The notes under the pieces: generated by a model
What the model was told of the DNA's origin: nothing
Database searches by the model: none
Seen by the model: only the letters and a program-made list of their open reading frames with translations
Shown: positions 9,664 through 21,437 of the stretch, one piece after another
Numbering within the stretch: the first letter of the stretch is position 1
How the letters are laid out: every line of letters starts with the position of its first letter
DNA from: Stenotrophomonas rhizophila
Lineage (GTDB): Bacteria > Pseudomonadota > Gammaproteobacteria > Xanthomonadales > Xanthomonadaceae
DNA length: 64,000 nucleotides
Reading direction: 5' to 3'
Assembly: GCF_003651185.1 (NCBI RefSeq)
Contig: NZ_RCDC01000004.1
Location: forward strand, 978,659-1,042,658
Translations under genes and position numbers: made by a program

Positions 9664-9918
9664 ATGAACCGCATGCGCCACCGCCACGCCGCCAAAGCCG
9701 TCACCGCCGCCTCGGCGCTGCTCCTGCTCGGCTGGTTCGGCACCCCCTCCGGTGACGCTGGCAGCCCTGCCAGCGCCGATGTGTTTGAAGGCCCGCAGGA
9801 CGCAGGCGTCATCGAGGCAGGGACCGCCAACGGCGCCCCCACGCCCCCCCGCCGGCTGCACAGCTCCCTGTCCATGCCTTACTTCTCATTCGCGCAGTCG
9901 CTGAACCCACGGAGCTGA
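9664..9918 (+). CDS. Small exported protein, first gene of the YtrA operon
   Basis: This 84-residue reading frame starts 24 bases after the operator, preceded by AGGGGAAGCCC. It has a basic N-terminus and one hydrophobic segment (about 13-25, ending LLLLGWFG), then a low-complexity linker and a C-terminal MPYFSFAQSLNPRS tail. It looks secreted or membrane-anchored. I do not recognise a family. The stop lies two bases before the GntR start, so it belongs to the same transcript. Its position directly after the promoter suggests a real leader gene of the operon. Confidence 0.7.
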   Translation: MNRMRHRHAAKAVTAASALLLLGWFGTPSGDAGSPASADVFEGPQDAGVIEAGTANGAPTPPRRLHSSLSMPYFSFAQSLNPRS

Positions 9919-9920
9919 CC

Positions 9921-10283
9921 ATGAGCGATATTCAATGGAGCGATGGTGCTCCGATCTACCGCCAGCTGAAAGAGCGCGTGATCGCCATGATGCTTGACGG
10001 CATCATCAAGCCCGGCGACGCCCTGCCTTCGGTCCGGCAGGTTGCCGCCGAGTACCAGCTCAACCCCATCACCGTATCGCGCGCCTACCAGGAACTGGCT
10101 GATGAAGGCCTGGTCGAAAAGCGCCGCGGCCTGGGCATGTTCATGACCGAGGAAGCGGCCACGCAGCTGCGCAGCAGCGAGCGCGACCGCTTCCTCAATG
10201 AAGAATGGCCGCTGGTCCTGGAGCGCATCCAGCGCCTGGGCCTGAACCTCGACGAATTGCTGCCCCAGGGGAAATCCTCATGA
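9921..10283 (+). CDS. ytrA: GntR family regulator, YtrA subfamily
   Basis: The 120-residue protein has a winged helix-turn-helix starting PIYRQLKERVIAMMLDG, with PSVRQVAAEYQLNPITVSRAYQ as the recognition part, and then only a short helical tail (about 75-120). That short C-terminus is the mark of the YtrA subfamily, whose members sit with ABC transporter genes and repress them. The stop overlaps the start of the ABC ATPase gene (ATGA), giving translational coupling. The palindrome at 9617-9640 is the probable target. Confidence 0.92.
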   Translation: MSDIQWSDGAPIYRQLKERVIAMMLDGIIKPGDALPSVRQVAAEYQLNPITVSRAYQELADEGLVEKRRGLGMFMTEEAATQLRSSERDRFLNEEWPLVLERIQRLGLNLDELLPQGKSS

Positions 10284-11155
10284 ATGCCGTTGCAAGTGAT
10301 GTCGTCATTTCCGCTCGAGGCCTGCGCAAGGCCTATAAACAGACCGTGGCGCTGGACAACACCAGCTTCACGATCGCGCCCGGCCGCATCACCGGCCTGA
10401 TCGGCCCCAACGGCGCCGGCAAGACCACCCTGCTCAAGGCGCTGCTCGGCCTGACCTCGGTGGAAGGCGAGCTGCGCGTGCTCGGGCTGGACCCGACCGA
10501 GCAGCGCAATGCCCTGATGAACGATGTGTGCTTCATCGCCGACGTGGCGGTGCTGCCGCGCTGGATGAAGGTGCGCGAGGCGATCGATTTCGTCGCCGGC
10601 ACCCATCCGCGTTTCGACCGGGCGCGCTGCGAGCGCTTCCTGGCCTCCACCAAGCTGCATCCCAAGCAGCGCGTGCGCGAACTGTCCAAGGGCATGATCG
10701 TGCAGCTGCACCTGGCCCTGGTGATGGCCATCGATGCCAAGGTGCTGGTGCTGGACGAGCCGACCCTGGGCCTGGACATCCTGTACCGCAAGGAGTTCTA
10801 CCAGCGTCTGCTGGAGGACTACTTCGATGAGCAGAAGACGATCATCGTCACCACCCACCAGGTGGAAGAGATCGAGCACATCCTCACCGATGTGATGTTC
10901 ATCCGTGATGGCCGCATCGTGCTCACCACCGATATGGAAGACATCGGCGAGCGCTATACCGAAGTGCTGGTGTCGGCCGATGCCGTCGAGGCCGCGCGCG
11001 CACTCAAGCCGATCGACGAACGCGCCCTGCCCTTCGGCAAGACCGTGCTGCTGTTCGACGGGGTGCCACGCGCCCAACTCACGCCCTTGGGGGAAATCCG
11101 CAGCCCGGGGCTGGCGGATCTGTTCGTGGCCATCATGAAGGGAACCTACGCATGA
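10280..11155 (+). CDS. ABC transporter ATP-binding protein
   Basis: The 291-residue ATPase has Walker A GPNGAGKTT (about 43-51), a signature-like LSKGMIVQLHLAL and Walker B VLVLDEPTLGLD. The signature is LSKGM rather than LSGGQ, as is common in the CcmA/YtrB type. It overlaps the GntR gene (ATGA at 10280-10283) and the permease gene (ATGA at 11152-11155). The substrate is unknown. In the related Bacillus Ytr system the transporter affects the cell wall; that comparison is inference. Confidence 0.92.
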   Translation: MNAVASDVVISARGLRKAYKQTVALDNTSFTIAPGRITGLIGPNGAGKTTLLKALLGLTSVEGELRVLGLDPTEQRNALMNDVCFIADVAVLPRWMKVREAIDFVAGTHPRFDRARCERFLASTKLHPKQRVRELSKGMIVQLHLALVMAIDAKVLVLDEPTLGLDILYRKEFYQRLLEDYFDEQKTIIVTTHQVEEIEHILTDVMFIRDGRIVLTTDMEDIGERYTEVLVSADAVEAARALKPIDERALPFGKTVLLFDGVPRAQLTPLGEIRSPGLADLFVAIMKGTYA

Positions 11156-12180
11156 ACACCGTCAACCACCCCATCAGCAAGGCCAGTTCGTTCAAGTGGC
11201 TGCTCAAGCGTGAGTACTGGGAAAACCGTGGCGGGTTCCTGTATGCGCCGGTGATCGCCGGTGGCATCTCGCTGGTGATGAGCCTGCTCGGCATCGTGTT
11301 CGGCCTGGTGGCCATGCACCGTGCGGTCAAGAGTGGCGGCCTCCACCTCAACGACGAAAACGTCAGCATCAACGGACTGGACCTGAGCCTGCTGACCAGC
11401 AAGCTCGATGCCAAGAACCTGCATGACCTGGCCAACGGCCTGGATCTGACCCTGATCCTGAGCTCGGGCTGGCCGCTGATCGTGCTCGCCTTCGTGGTGT
11501 TCTTCTACTGCCTGGGCGCCCTGTACGACGACCGTCGCGATCGCAGCATCCTGTTCTGGAAGTCGCTGCCGCTGTCGGATACGTCCACCGTCCTGTCCAA
11601 GGCCGTGAGTGCGCTGCTGATCGCCCCGCTCATCGCGGTGATTGCCTCGGCCCTGACCATGTTCGGCTTCCTGGTGATGATCTCGATCGTGGTGATCGCC
11701 CACGGCGGCGACCCGATGCTGCTGATCTGGGGCCCGGCCAGCCCACTGACCATTCTCGCCGGTCACCTGTCCTGGATCCCGGTCTACCTGCTCTGGGCCC
11801 TGCCGACCGTTGGCTGGCTGCTGCTGTGCTCGGCCTGGGCCAAGACCAAGCCGTTCCTGTGGGCGGTGATGCTGCCGCTGTTCGCCGGCATCATCGTCAG
11901 CACCACCAAGGTGATGACCCTGTTCGACCTGACCGGCGGCTGGTTCTGGAAGCACATCGTGGGCCGCCTGCTGCTCAGCGCGGTCCCGGCCAGCGACCAG
12001 TTCTACCGCGGCGAGTCGATGTTCAGCGGCAACGGCAACATGGACAACCTGGTCAACGAACTGGGCCCGAGCCACCAGCTGGCTACCTTCGCCATGCCGG
12101 AACTGTGGATCGGTGCCGCCGCCGGCGTGGTGTTCCTGTTCCTGGCCATCCGCCTGCGCCGCCGCGCCGGCGAAATCTGA
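11152..12180 (+). CDS. ABC transporter permease of the YtrA operon
   Basis: The 342-residue protein has about six hydrophobic segments, with a large loop between the first (near 23-45) and second (near 102-120), and ends in RLRRRAGEI after a last helix. This resembles ABC-2-type permeases that pair with a single ATPase. It starts within the ATPase stop codon. The partner and the cargo are not identifiable from sequence. Confidence 0.85.
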   Translation: MNTVNHPISKASSFKWLLKREYWENRGGFLYAPVIAGGISLVMSLLGIVFGLVAMHRAVKSGGLHLNDENVSINGLDLSLLTSKLDAKNLHDLANGLDLTLILSSGWPLIVLAFVVFFYCLGALYDDRRDRSILFWKSLPLSDTSTVLSKAVSALLIAPLIAVIASALTMFGFLVMISIVVIAHGGDPMLLIWGPASPLTILAGHLSWIPVYLLWALPTVGWLLLCSAWAKTKPFLWAVMLPLFAGIIVSTTKVMTLFDLTGGWFWKHIVGRLLLSAVPASDQFYRGESMFSGNGNMDNLVNELGPSHQLATFAMPELWIGAAAGVVFLFLAIRLRRRAGEI

Positions 12181-12207
12181 TCCCTGCCCTTCACTGAGGA
12201 GCCACCC

Positions 12208-13092
12208 ATGATCCGCACGCTCGCTGTTGCTTCCCTGTTGTTGCTGCCGCTGACCGCCCTCGCCGATGAACCGCAGTGCAAGTTCAACGAAGTGCGTGAC
12301 CTCAAGCTCGACCTGGCCGGCGCCAAGGCGGTGGTGTTCGAAGTGAACCAGCACGACCTGGTGCTGCAGGCCGGGCCGGGTGCGGCCCAGCTCGGGGGGC
12401 GCGCCTGCGCCTCCAATGCGGATTGGCTGCGCGAACTGACCGTGACCCAGCAGAAGGTCGGCGACAAGCTGGTCGTCCGCCTGCAGCGCGACGCCCGCAA
12501 CACGCTCACCATCAGCGGCAGCAGCTATGCCTACCTGGACATGCGCGGCACCGTACCGGACTCGATCCTGGTCCAGCTCAAGGTTGGCTCCGGCGATGCC
12601 AGCGTCACCGGTGCGCACTCGCTGAGCGCCGACGTCGGCTCGGGTGACATCAAGGTTCAGCAGATCAAAGGCCTGGTGACCGCAGCGGTCGGCTCGGGCG
12701 ATGTCATCCTCGACGGTGCCGGTGCGCTGAACCTGCTGTCGGTCGGTTCCGGCGATTTCAAGGCCCGCAACATCCGCGGCGATGCCAAGGTCGGCACGAT
12801 CGGCTCGGGCGACTTCGAGCTGGATACCGTGGGTGGCAACGTCGAGATCGGCGTGGTCGGCTCCGGTGATACCGATGTGCGCAAAGCCAAGGGCAACGTG
12901 CGCGTCGGCACCGTCGGCTCCGGCGACACCGACCTGCGCGATATCGGCGGCAGCGTCACCGTGGACCGCCATGGCTCCGGCGATGTCACCGCGCGCGATG
13001 TCGGCGGCGACCTGCGCGTGGCCAACAGCGGCAGCGGCGACATCCGCCACAGCAACGTGCGCGGCCGGGTGGAACTGCCGCGCGGCAAGTAA
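12208..13092 (+). CDS. Exported GSGD-repeat beta-solenoid protein (DUF2807/GIN-like)
   Basis: The 294-residue protein has a signal peptide (1-19, ending TALA) and a C-terminal half built of nine GSGD motifs at residues 127, 144, 162, 180, 199, 218, 237, 256 and 275. The spacing is 17-19 residues, so each repeat is likely one rung of a right-handed beta-helix, as in head-GIN/DUF2807 putative auto-transporter adhesin domains. It is the fifth gene of the YtrA operon, 27 bases after the permease, with GAGGAG before its start. It is probably periplasmic or surface exposed; its function is unknown. Confidence 0.85.
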   Translation: MIRTLAVASLLLLPLTALADEPQCKFNEVRDLKLDLAGAKAVVFEVNQHDLVLQAGPGAAQLGGRACASNADWLRELTVTQQKVGDKLVVRLQRDARNTLTISGSSYAYLDMRGTVPDSILVQLKVGSGDASVTGAHSLSADVGSGDIKVQQIKGLVTAAVGSGDVILDGAGALNLLSVGSGDFKARNIRGDAKVGTIGSGDFELDTVGGNVEIGVVGSGDTDVRKAKGNVRVGTVGSGDTDLRDIGGSVTVDRHGSGDVTARDVGGDLRVANSGSGDIRHSNVRGRVELPRGK

Positions 13093-13122
13093 GCCTCTCT
13101 TCTCCTCTGACGGATACGCATC

Positions 13123-13731
13123 ATGACGACTCGACTGCTGCTGCCTGCCCTGCTGTTGTGCCTGCCGATCGCAGCCTGTACCGCCCCCGACAGTGGCAAG
13201 GGCAAGGCGCCCGCCGACCAGAGCGCCGCCGCCCCGGCGACCAGCACGCTGGATACCGATGGCATCGGCAAGACCGTGCAGGAGGCCACCGAGAAGGCCC
13301 GCCGGGAGATCAGCCAGGGCAACATTTCCATCGCCAACGGGAAGACCCCGAAGGCGGAGATCAGCCCGCAGGGCGACCTGCTCATTGATGGCAAGGCCGT
13401 TACCGTGGATGCCCACCAGCGTGCGCTGCTGCTGGACTACCGCAAGCAGGTCGAGCAGCTGGCCAGTGCCGGCATGGAGATCGGCGTGGCCGGTGCCAAT
13501 CTCGGCGTGAAGGCGGCCGGCGAAGCCATCAAGGGCATGTTCTCCGGCGACACCCAGGGCATCGAGGCGCGCGTGAACGACGAGGCCAGGAAAATCGAGG
13601 ACCAGGCCAAGAAGCTGTGCGGGCTGCTACCCGGCATGATGGTGAAGCAGCAGGCGCTGGCCGCTGCGCTGCCGGCCTTCCAGCCCTACGCAACGATGGA
13701 CCAGAGCGACATCGACGACTGCGGCAAGTAA
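13123..13731 (+). CDS. Lipoprotein, DUF2884 (YggN-like)
   Basis: The 202-residue protein has a lipobox LPIAAC (Cys19) and a conserved ISPQGDLLIDGKAVTVDAHQRALL block typical of the DUF2884/YggN family, followed by helical segments and a glycine-alanine stretch (about 125-140). It would be a lipid-anchored envelope protein. It is the last gene before a strong hairpin and is probably part of the YtrA-controlled transcript. Its central block is recognisably similar to one in the next gene. Confidence 0.8.
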   Translation: MTTRLLLPALLLCLPIAACTAPDSGKGKAPADQSAAAPATSTLDTDGIGKTVQEATEKARREISQGNISIANGKTPKAEISPQGDLLIDGKAVTVDAHQRALLLDYRKQVEQLASAGMEIGVAGANLGVKAAGEAIKGMFSGDTQGIEARVNDEARKIEDQAKKLCGLLPGMMVKQQALAAALPAFQPYATMDQSDIDDCGK

Positions 13732-13740
13732 TCCCGGCAC

Positions 13741-13765
13741 TGCCTGCGACGATGCGTCGCAGGCA
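13741..13765 (+). terminator. Hairpin after the DUF2884 gene
   Basis: TGCCTGCGAC and its perfect complement flank a five-base loop, ten bases after the stop codon. Only a weak U-tract follows (CCCTTCC), so it may end most but not all transcripts before the next lipoprotein gene. Confidence 0.5.
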
Positions 13766-13824
13766 GGCCCTTCCCGGCGCCGGAGGACTACAATCCCCCT
13801 TCCCGTCGCATGCGTTGCCTGCTC

Positions 13825-14250
13825 ATGAAGAAGCTGAGTCTGTTGCTGTTCGCCCTGTTCTGCCTGGTCGCCACCGGTTGCGATCAGGAGTACCGCAATC
13901 ACCGCGCCGAGCGCAGCAAGCCGAAGATCACCGTCAGCGACGGCATGGTCACCGTGCGCCGCGCGCCTGCGCCGAACATCATCATCCTGCCCAACGGGCA
14001 CATGAAGATCGATGAGATCGAGATTCCGCTCAACGAAGAGCAGCAGGCGATGCTGCAGGGCATGTTCGGCCAGCTGCAGGTGCTGCGCCAGAACACCCTG
14101 ACCGACGCCCCGCCGGACCCGGCCAAGCGCTCGGTGAAGATCCAGGTCCCCGAGGGCATGCAGCCGATCCCGCCGGACCTGATCACGAAGATTCCGGAAT
14201 TCAAGGACTACACCGAAACCTTCGGCAACCTGCAGGCCGCTCGCCACTGA
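13825..14250 (+). CDS. Small lipoprotein related to the preceding DUF2884 protein
   Basis: The 141-residue protein begins MKKLSLLLFALFCLVATGC, a clear lipoprotein signal with lipobox VATGC. Its middle (KITVSDGMVT, then LPNGHMKIDEIEIPLNEEQ) aligns by eye with ISIANGKTPKAEISPQGDLLIDGKAVTVDAHQ of the neighbouring protein, so the two look like diverged copies of one module. The ATG at 13825 is preferred over 13810 because it places the Lys pair and hydrophobic core at the N-terminus. The gene ends before a bidirectional terminator. Confidence 0.75.
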   Translation: MKKLSLLLFALFCLVATGCDQEYRNHRAERSKPKITVSDGMVTVRRAPAPNIIILPNGHMKIDEIEIPLNEEQQAMLQGMFGQLQVLRQNTLTDAPPDPAKRSVKIQVPEGMQPIPPDLITKIPEFKDYTETFGNLQAARH

Positions 14251-14377
14251 GTGTGTGCGCGAGCCCCGCAGTGACCGGCAGGCCCCTGGGCAAATGTCCC
14301 CCGTCCGCCGCCTGGCGGCGACGGCCTCCTCCTTGATTTTGCCCTGGGGCCCGCCGGCCGATACGGAGCTCACGCAC

Positions 14378-14406
14378 AAAAAAACGGGCCGTTCGGCCCG
14401 TTTTTC
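14378..14406. terminator. Bidirectional rho-independent terminator
   Basis: An A-run, the stem ACGGGCC with loop GTTC and complement, then a T-run form a classic terminator. It separates the rightward lipoprotein gene from the convergent fumC gene and would work in both directions. Confidence 0.9.
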
Positions 14407-14426
14407 GTTTCAGGTAGTGCGAGCGG

Positions 14427-15839
<1,413 letters not shown>

Positions 15840-16134
15840 TGCTTCAACTCCGCACATCTTTCGTGGATGAAAGGGAACCTGCGGCTGGCAACGGGCCTGA
15901 TTCCCTGGCTGGCGGCTCGCATCACGATACTCCCAAGCGCCGTTGAAACCCAAGGCCGCGATGGATCGGCTAGACTCGGGATTCGCTTCCATTCAGACAG
16001 CCTGCCGCCCCCATGGGTGACGATCCCGACAGTAGTACCGGGCGTGCCGCCGCGCACGCACCGATGACCGCCCTCGCCGCCCCGGCGACCGCGGGTACCC
16101 CCTCGCCCCTGGCAGCGCCGCTGCGGGGCCGCGA

Positions 16135-18862
<2,728 letters not shown>

Positions 18863-18868
18863 AGGCAT

Positions 18869-18889
18869 GGGCGCGGCACCGTCGCGCCC
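18869..18889 (+). terminator. Short hairpin between purB and roxA
   Basis: GGGCGCG and its complement flank a seven-base loop seven bases after the purB stop. No U-tract follows, so it is at best a weak terminator or processing site. Confidence 0.3.
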
Positions 18890-18925
18890 CCCAATACCCG
18901 TCTATACGCTGCAAGGATCTCCCCC

Positions 18926-20329
18926 ATGGCCGCACGCAAGACCAAAACCCCCGTCATCGACATCCAGGCCCGCCCCGGCCTGCCGCTGGGCATGCCCGCC
19001 GCCACCTTCCTGCGCGATTACTGGCAGAAGCGCCCGCTGCTCATCCGTGGCGCGTTCCCCGATTTCGAAACCCCGGTCCAGCCCGAAGACCTCGCCGGCC
19101 TGGCCTGCGAAGAAGGTGCGCTGTCGCGCCTGATCACGCACGATCGTGCCACCGATGGCTGGAGCGTGCGCACCGGCCCGTTCCAGGAAGAAGAGTTCCC
19201 CGGCATGCCCGACCACGACTGGACCCTGCTGGTCCAGGACGTGGACAAGTGGGACGCCGACGTGCGCGCCCTGATCAGCCACTTCAACTTCCTGCCGCGC
19301 TGGCGCATGGATGACGTGATGATCAGCTTCGCCGCCACCGGCGGCTCGGTCGGCGCCCATGTGGACCAGTACGATGTCTTCCTGCTGCAGGCCCATGGCC
19401 ATCGCCGCTGGCAGATCGACGCCAGCGAATCCATCAAGGGCAAGCGCCCGCCGCTGGACTTCCGCGACGACGTCGAACTCAAGCTGCTGCGCCGCTTCAA
19501 GCCGACCCACGACTGGGTGCTGGCCCCGGGCGACATGCTGTACCTGCCGCCGAACGTGCCGCACAACGGCGTCGCCGAAGATCCCTGCCTGACCTTCTCC
19601 TTCGGCATGCGCGCCCCGGCCTCCGCCGAGCTGATCAGCGACTACCTCGATACCCTGATCGACGGTGCCGACGAGTCCATCCGCTACCAGGATCCGGACC
19701 TGAAGGTGCCTGAAGATCCGAACGAAATCGACGTGGTCTCGATGAACCGCGTGGTCGAAGCGCTCAACGCCATCCGCATGAACGATCCGGACAGGCTCGG
19801 CGACTGGTTCGGCCGCTTCATCACCACCTACCGCGCCGCCGGGGAAGTGATGGCGCACGGCGAACCGCTGCCGCGCGAAGAAATCGAAGCCGCACTGGGC
19901 GCAGGCGTGGAACTGCAGCGCCACCCGTGGGCGCGGCTGGCCTGGCGTCGTGCCAAGCGCGGTGCCAGCCTGTACTGCAGCGGCCTGGACTTCGCCCTGC
20001 CGGTCAAGGATGCGCAGGTGCTGGCCGGCGCCGAACAGATCGGCGCGGCGCTGTACCAGAAGCTCTCGGCCAAGAGCCGCGATGCCGTGCAGGCGCTGGT
20101 CGCCGGCGGCTTCTACCAGCTGGTGGACGATGCCGGGTTCGAGGACGACGACAACTACGTCGCCGAGTACGACATCGTCGACGGCACCGAGGCGGTCGAG
20201 GTCATCGATGACGAGGCCATCCAGGCCGATGTGCACGAGGTCACCATCCATGACGACGGCATCGAAGTGATCGTCGATTTCGACGACAGCGACGAGACCG
20301 ACGGCAAGGACGAGCCCCCGCGCGGCTGA
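18926..20329 (+). CDS. roxA: Ribosomal protein-arginine 3-hydroxylase, RoxA-type cupin
   Basis: The 467-residue protein is an Fe(II)/2-oxoglutarate-dependent JmjC/cupin oxygenase like E. coli RoxA (YcfD), which hydroxylates an arginine of ribosomal protein uL16. The iron ligands are visible: His145 and Asp147 in GAHVDQYD, and His213 in PNVPHNG. The N-terminal FLRDYWQKRPLLIRGA block is typical. It is longer than the roughly 373-residue E. coli protein; the extra length includes an acidic C-terminal tail (about 405-467) with many Asp and Glu. The 2-oxoglutarate dehydrogenase operon lies downstream, but that link may be chance. Confidence 0.9.
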   Translation: MAARKTKTPVIDIQARPGLPLGMPAATFLRDYWQKRPLLIRGAFPDFETPVQPEDLAGLACEEGALSRLITHDRATDGWSVRTGPFQEEEFPGMPDHDWTLLVQDVDKWDADVRALISHFNFLPRWRMDDVMISFAATGGSVGAHVDQYDVFLLQAHGHRRWQIDASESIKGKRPPLDFRDDVELKLLRRFKPTHDWVLAPGDMLYLPPNVPHNGVAEDPCLTFSFGMRAPASAELISDYLDTLIDGADESIRYQDPDLKVPEDPNEIDVVSMNRVVEALNAIRMNDPDRLGDWFGRFITTYRAAGEVMAHGEPLPREEIEAALGAGVELQRHPWARLAWRRAKRGASLYCSGLDFALPVKDAQVLAGAEQIGAALYQKLSAKSRDAVQALVAGGFYQLVDDAGFEDDDNYVAEYDIVDGTEAVEVIDDEAIQADVHEVTIHDDGIEVIVDFDDSDETDGKDEPPRG

Positions 20330-20343
20330 TCCGCCCGCCCGCC

Positions 20344-21252
20344 ATGGCCGCCTCCGGTTTCCAGGTTGACGTGGTCGATTACCCGGCGCAGCACGCCGCG
20401 CTGCACCGGGTGCGGTTCACCGTGTTCGTCGAGGAACAGCAGGTACCGGCCGAGCTGGAGATCGACGCGCTTGATCCCCTGAGCGTGCACGTGCTGGCCC
20501 GGGACACCGACGGCACGCCGATCGGTGCCGGCCGGCTCACCCCGGAGGGCCGGATCGGCCGGATGGCGGTGCTTGCGGCCTGGCGCGGCAAAGGCGTCGG
20601 CGACGCCCTGCTGCAGGCCCTGATCGAGCAGGCCCGGGCCCGTGGCTGGCGCGAGGTCGGGCTGCATGCGCAGCTGCCGGCCCGCGTGTTCTACACCCGG
20701 CAGGGCTTCCTGCCCGAGGGCGAGGTGTTCGAAGAGGCCGGCATCGCCCACCAGCACATGCGCCTGGCCCTGTCCGGGGCGGTCGCGATCGACCGGGCCG
20801 AGGACGCCGTGGCGATCACCACCGCGCTGGTCCACCGCGCCCGCCGCCAGCTCTGGATCCACAGCCGCCAGCTTGACCCCGGCCTGCTTGATGCACCGCC
20901 GGTGCTGGAGGCGCTGCGCCGCTACGCCACCGCCCGCCACGACAAACATGCCTGGCTGATCGTCCACGACAGCGCCGCCATCCATCAGGCCGGCTCGCCC
21001 CTGTTGACCCTGCTGCAGCGCCTGCCGAGCGTATTCCGGGTGCGCGAAGCAAGCGATCCGATCGACCGCGCCACGGCATCGGCCTGTCTGCTCAATGACG
21101 CCGGCGACTACTACTTTCGTCTGAGTGGCCACCGCTTCGACGGTGAGGCGGGTTTGTCCCAGCCTGCACGTTCACGACCGTTGCAGGACGGTTTGCAGCG
21201 CGTATGGGAACGTTCGCGTGATTGCAGCGAACTGCGCGCACTGGGCCTGTAG
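20344..21252 (+). CDS. GNAT acetyltransferase fused to a DUF7931-type domain
   Basis: The 302-residue protein has an N-terminal GNAT domain (about 1-140), with the acetyl-CoA loop as WRGKGVGDALLQAL and FYTRQGFLPEGEVF, similar to ElaA-type enzymes. The C-terminal half (about 145-302) is a separate domain with WIHSRQLDPGLLD and LWLIVHDS-like segments, which I match from memory to DUF7931, found attached to GNAT domains in xanthomonads. The ATG at 20344 lies 14 bases after the roxA stop, so cotranscription is likely. Substrate unknown. Confidence 0.8.
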   Translation: MAASGFQVDVVDYPAQHAALHRVRFTVFVEEQQVPAELEIDALDPLSVHVLARDTDGTPIGAGRLTPEGRIGRMAVLAAWRGKGVGDALLQALIEQARARGWREVGLHAQLPARVFYTRQGFLPEGEVFEEAGIAHQHMRLALSGAVAIDRAEDAVAITTALVHRARRQLWIHSRQLDPGLLDAPPVLEALRRYATARHDKHAWLIVHDSAAIHQAGSPLLTLLQRLPSVFRVREASDPIDRATASACLLNDAGDYYFRLSGHRFDGEAGLSQPARSRPLQDGLQRVWERSRDCSELRALGL

Positions 21253-21437
21253 CTCACCCCACGCTCCCGAACCTGTCTGGGAATGACACCGCGGTCCCCG
21301 CACTGGCCCGTACGGTGCCCCTTCCTGTCTCGATGGGGGTACAATTTGGGGTGTTAGATACCGCCCGCGCAGGGCTATTCACTTTTCCCTGCCGGATCAT
21401 CGAAGCCTTACCCCACAAGCGAATCCGACTCTCCATC

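Noticed and set aside
9446..9667. A 73-codon frame covering the YtrA promoter
   Set aside because: It runs through the promoter and operator, lacks a ribosome binding site and ends after the start of the next gene.
11146..13416. A 756-codon minus-strand frame across the YtrA operon
   Set aside because: It is antisense to three supported genes and lacks a ribosome binding site or domain.
21340..21345. TACAAT as the sucA -10 element
   Set aside because: No -35 match at normal spacing, so it is mentioned only in the sucA entry.
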